Below are positions 62,179-64,000 of a stretch of DNA of 64,000 nucleotides, piece after piece. The notes below the pieces were generated by a model. The model was given only the letters and a program-made list of their open reading frames with translations. It ran no database searches and was not told the origin of the DNA. The stretch is from Acanthamoeba sp. SK_2022b. Taxonomy: Eukaryota > Discosea > Longamoebia > Acanthamoebidae. The position numbers and the translations under genes are program-made. Positions within the stretch are counted from its first letter, which is position 1; each line of letters opens with the position of its first letter. Location: assembly GCA_027943245.1 (NCBI GenBank), contig JANDJZ010000082.1, positions 1-64,000 of the forward strand, given 5' to 3'.

Positions 62179-62278
62179 TTAAAAGTCTATGGACCAAACC
62201 GGCGATGCTGAGATCGAGCGCCGCTACGCCCAGCGCCATGATCATCATCACCGAAAGAAATCGAGTCTTGCCGTTCAC
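62171..62278 (-). CDS. Tiny membrane protein (35 aa), first of a coupled pair
   Basis: GTG start (62278) then NGKTRFLSVMMIMALGVAAL, a hydrophobic segment, and HRLLIG. Purine-rich AGGGA-type sequences lie upstream. Overlaps the next tiny gene by 8 nt; such tight pairing is rare by chance. Function unknown. Confidence 0.55.
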   Translation of the reverse strand: MNGKTRFLSVMMIMALGVAALDLSIAGLVHRLLIG

Positions 62279-62430
62279 ATCCCTAATCCCTGTTGGCGCC
62301 GCTGTTAAATTGTTTTTATATCAACCGGATATAATTTAGCGACGCCGTACTTCATGCATCATGATAGTGATTAAGAACGTTCTTAAGGCCAGAAGTTCCC
62401 TCGTCTGGTAACGCAGCCGGTGCGGCAGCG

Positions 62431-64000
62431 TCAGTCGGTTACAATCCGCACGCCTATCTTGCTGACTTGATTGCCGTCCATTTCGGCGATGGTCCAGGTC
62501 AGGCCGTCCCATTCCACCTGGTCGCCGATCACCGGTTCGCCGCCAATCAGCTGAATGACGAACTGGCCAAGCGTCTGCTGCTCGTCCACGTCGTCCTGCA
62601 GATTGAGGCCATAAAGCTGCGAGATGTCGCTTAAACGGGCGTCGGATTGCAGGATAAAGTCACCGAAGAAGCGCTCGTCGAGCGTCACGGCCGGCGCCTG
62701 GCTGAACAGCTTGCCGAGGATCGGCAGGTCGTGCTCATGACCGATGACGCACAGAATATCGTTCTCCCGCAGGCGGGTACTGCCGCTAGGGTGCAGCAGC
62801 TCTTTGCCGCGGAACAGGGCGGCAATGCGGGTGTTGGGCGGCATTCTCAGCTCACGCAGCGCCGCGCCGACGCACCAGTTTTCCGCCGAAAGCTGATAAA
62901 CGAACTGTTCCCACTGGTTCTCCGGGTGCACATCCAACCCAACGCGGGAGATAGGCGTCAGTGCCGGCGGCACGATCACCTTGGCTTTTTTGGCGGCAAA
63001 CGACAGCGTGGTGCCTTGCAGCAGCAGGGAGACCAGCACCACGAAGAACGCCACGTTGAAGAACAGCTGGGCGTTGGGCAGGCCGGCCATCATCGGGAAC
63101 ACCGCCAGGATCACCGGCACCGCGCCGCGCAGGCCGACCCAGGAAATAAAGCCGCGTTCGCGCAGGGTAAAGCTGCGGAACGGCAGCAGGCCGATGAACA
63201 CCGACAGCGGGCGGGCGAACAGGATCATCCACAGCGATAGCAGCAGGGCAGGGATGGCGATCGGCAGCAGCTCGTGCGGGTTGAGCAGCAGGCCGAGCAC
63301 CAGGAACATGCCGATCTGGCTGAGCCAGGCCAAGCCGTCGAAGGTTTGTACGATGCCGTGACGGTTGCGGATCGGCCGATTGCCCAGCAGCAGGCCGCAC
63401 AGGTACACCGCCAGAATGCCGCTGCCGTCCAGCGCGGTGGTCAGCGCGAAAATAAGAATGCCGCCGCTCACCGCCAGCAGCGGATAGAGGCCGTCCGCCA
63501 GTTTGATGTGGTTGATCAGCGTCAGCAGCAGCCAGCCGCCGCCCAGACCGAAGACGATGCCCATGCCGAACTGCTGCATCAGATGCAGCGGGAAGGTCCA
63601 GCTCAGCGCGGTTTCCCCGGCGGCGATCATCGCAATCAGCGTGATGGTGAGAAACACCGCCATCGGATCGTTGCTGCCGGACTCGATCTCCAGCGTGGCG
63701 CTGACGCGCTCGTTCAGGCCTTTGCCGCCCAGCAGCGAGAAGACCGCGGCGGCGTCGGTGGAACCGATAATGGCGCCGATCAACAGCCCCTGCAGCAGAT
63801 CGAGATTGAACAGCCAGGCGGCGGCCATGCCGGTCAGGCCGGCGGTGATCACCACGCCAATGGTGGCAAGAGACAGCGCCGGCCACAGGGCGACGCGGAA
63901 AGAGCTGACCCGGGTGCGCATGCCGCCGTCGAGCAGGATCACCGCCAACGCGAGGTTACTGACCAGGTAAGCGACCGGATAATTGCTGAAGACGATGCCG
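62431..64000 (-). CDS. cvrA: K+/H+ antiporter CvrA (NhaP2/YcgO), 5' end beyond the window
   Basis: About 523 C-terminal residues are present; the gene runs past 64000. CPA1-type antiporter helices ([40 protein letters not shown] with the essential Asp; [15 protein letters not shown]) are followed by an RCK-C domain and a CorC/HlyC-type cytoplasmic domain ending [12 protein letters not shown]. coli CvrA is about 578 residues. It exchanges cytoplasmic K+ for protons. Confidence 0.93.
   Translation of the reverse strand, partial: GIVFSNYPVAYLVSNLALAVILLDGGMRTRVSSFRVALWPALSLATIGVVITAGLTGMAAAWLFNLDLLQGLLIGAIIGSTDAAAVFSLLGGKGLNERVSATLEIESGSNDPMAVFLTITLIAMIAAGETALSWTFPLHLMQQFGMGIVFGLGGGWLLLTLINHIKLADGLYPLLAVSGGILIFALTTALDGSGILAVYLCGLLLGNRPIRNRHGIVQTFDGLAWLSQIGMFLVLGLLLNPHELLPIAIPALLLSLWMILFARPLSVFIGLLPFRSFTLRERGFISWVGLRGAVPVILAVFPMMAGLPNAQLFFNVAFFVVLVSLLLQGTTLSFAAKKAKVIVPPALTPISRVGLDVHPENQWEQFVYQLSAENWCVGAALRELRMPPNTRIAALFRGKELLHPSGSTRLRENDILCVIGHEHDLPILGKLFSQAPAVTLDERFFGDFILQSDARLSDISQLYGLNLQDDVDEQQTLGQFVIQLIGGEPVIGDQVEWDGLTWTIAEMDGNQVSKIGVRIVTD

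Noticed and set aside
1..64000. CRISPR arrays, rRNA genes and intact insertion sequences
   Set aside because: No regular spaced repeats, rRNA sequence or complete transposase gene was seen.

Overview
The window is a chromosomal segment of an enterobacterium, almost certainly Serratia and most likely S. marcescens. The evidence is a gene for the secreted Serratia endonuclease (6275-7075, signal peptide and DRGH active site), high-GC enteric orthologues (cycA, uvrY-uvrC-pgsA, yecF, glpM, dcuB, proP, macAB, cho, ylaC, cvrA), and the tRNA-Gly/Cys/Leu set that sits beside pgsA in enterobacteria.

Layout. 1-3680 is the end of an integrative element: a metal-type CsoR/RcnR regulator with an exporter gene, a small Cys-rich protein, a DUF1016 (PDDEXK) nuclease-like protein and a tyrosine integrase. 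The element has cut the 5' end off an RND efflux permease gene (3676-6225). 6.2-18.1 kb is ordinary core and transport/regulatory content: the SOS-box nuclease, a TrkH-type K+ transporter, wrbA, XRE regulators, an EamA exporter, cycA, tRNA-Lys, a DedA protein and an MFS transporter. 18.2-25.1 kb is a tight five-gene minus-strand operon (3-hydroxyacyl-CoA dehydrogenase, thiolase, ALA-synthase-like alpha-oxoamine synthase, MFS exporter, enoyl-CoA hydratase) next to a divergent LuxR solo. It looks like an uncharacterised small-molecule pathway and is the best candidate here for an undescribed system. 26.6-36.9 kb is a two-armed hydroxyproline catabolism locus around a PAS-AraC regulator: epimerase and three-part D-hydroxyproline dehydrogenase on plus; deaminase, semialdehyde dehydrogenase, permease and an Ldh_2-type reductase on minus.

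37-43 kb holds two lipoproteins, an orphan ANT-domain gene in an AT-rich patch, glpM, yecF and uvrY-uvrC-pgsA-tRNA-Gly. 43.6-48.9 kb is a decayed island inserted between tRNA-Gly and tRNA-Cys/tRNA-Leu: a wrecked P4-type integrase joined to a broken exported repeat protein, small membrane proteins and a frameshifted TfoX gene. 49.3-64 kb returns to core: dcuB, a PaaI-type thioesterase, unknown small proteins, proP, a macA-macB-outer-membrane-factor operon, SOS-type cho, an aberrant tRNA-like sequence (60578-60674), ylaC, three tiny protein genes and the 3' part of cvrA.

Several supported genes are very short membrane or acidic proteins (46746-46856, 52694-52846, 61856-61987, 62050-62178, 62171-62278). 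Start sites were chosen from visible ribosome binding sites. Functions come from motif and family recognition only; no database search was possible.
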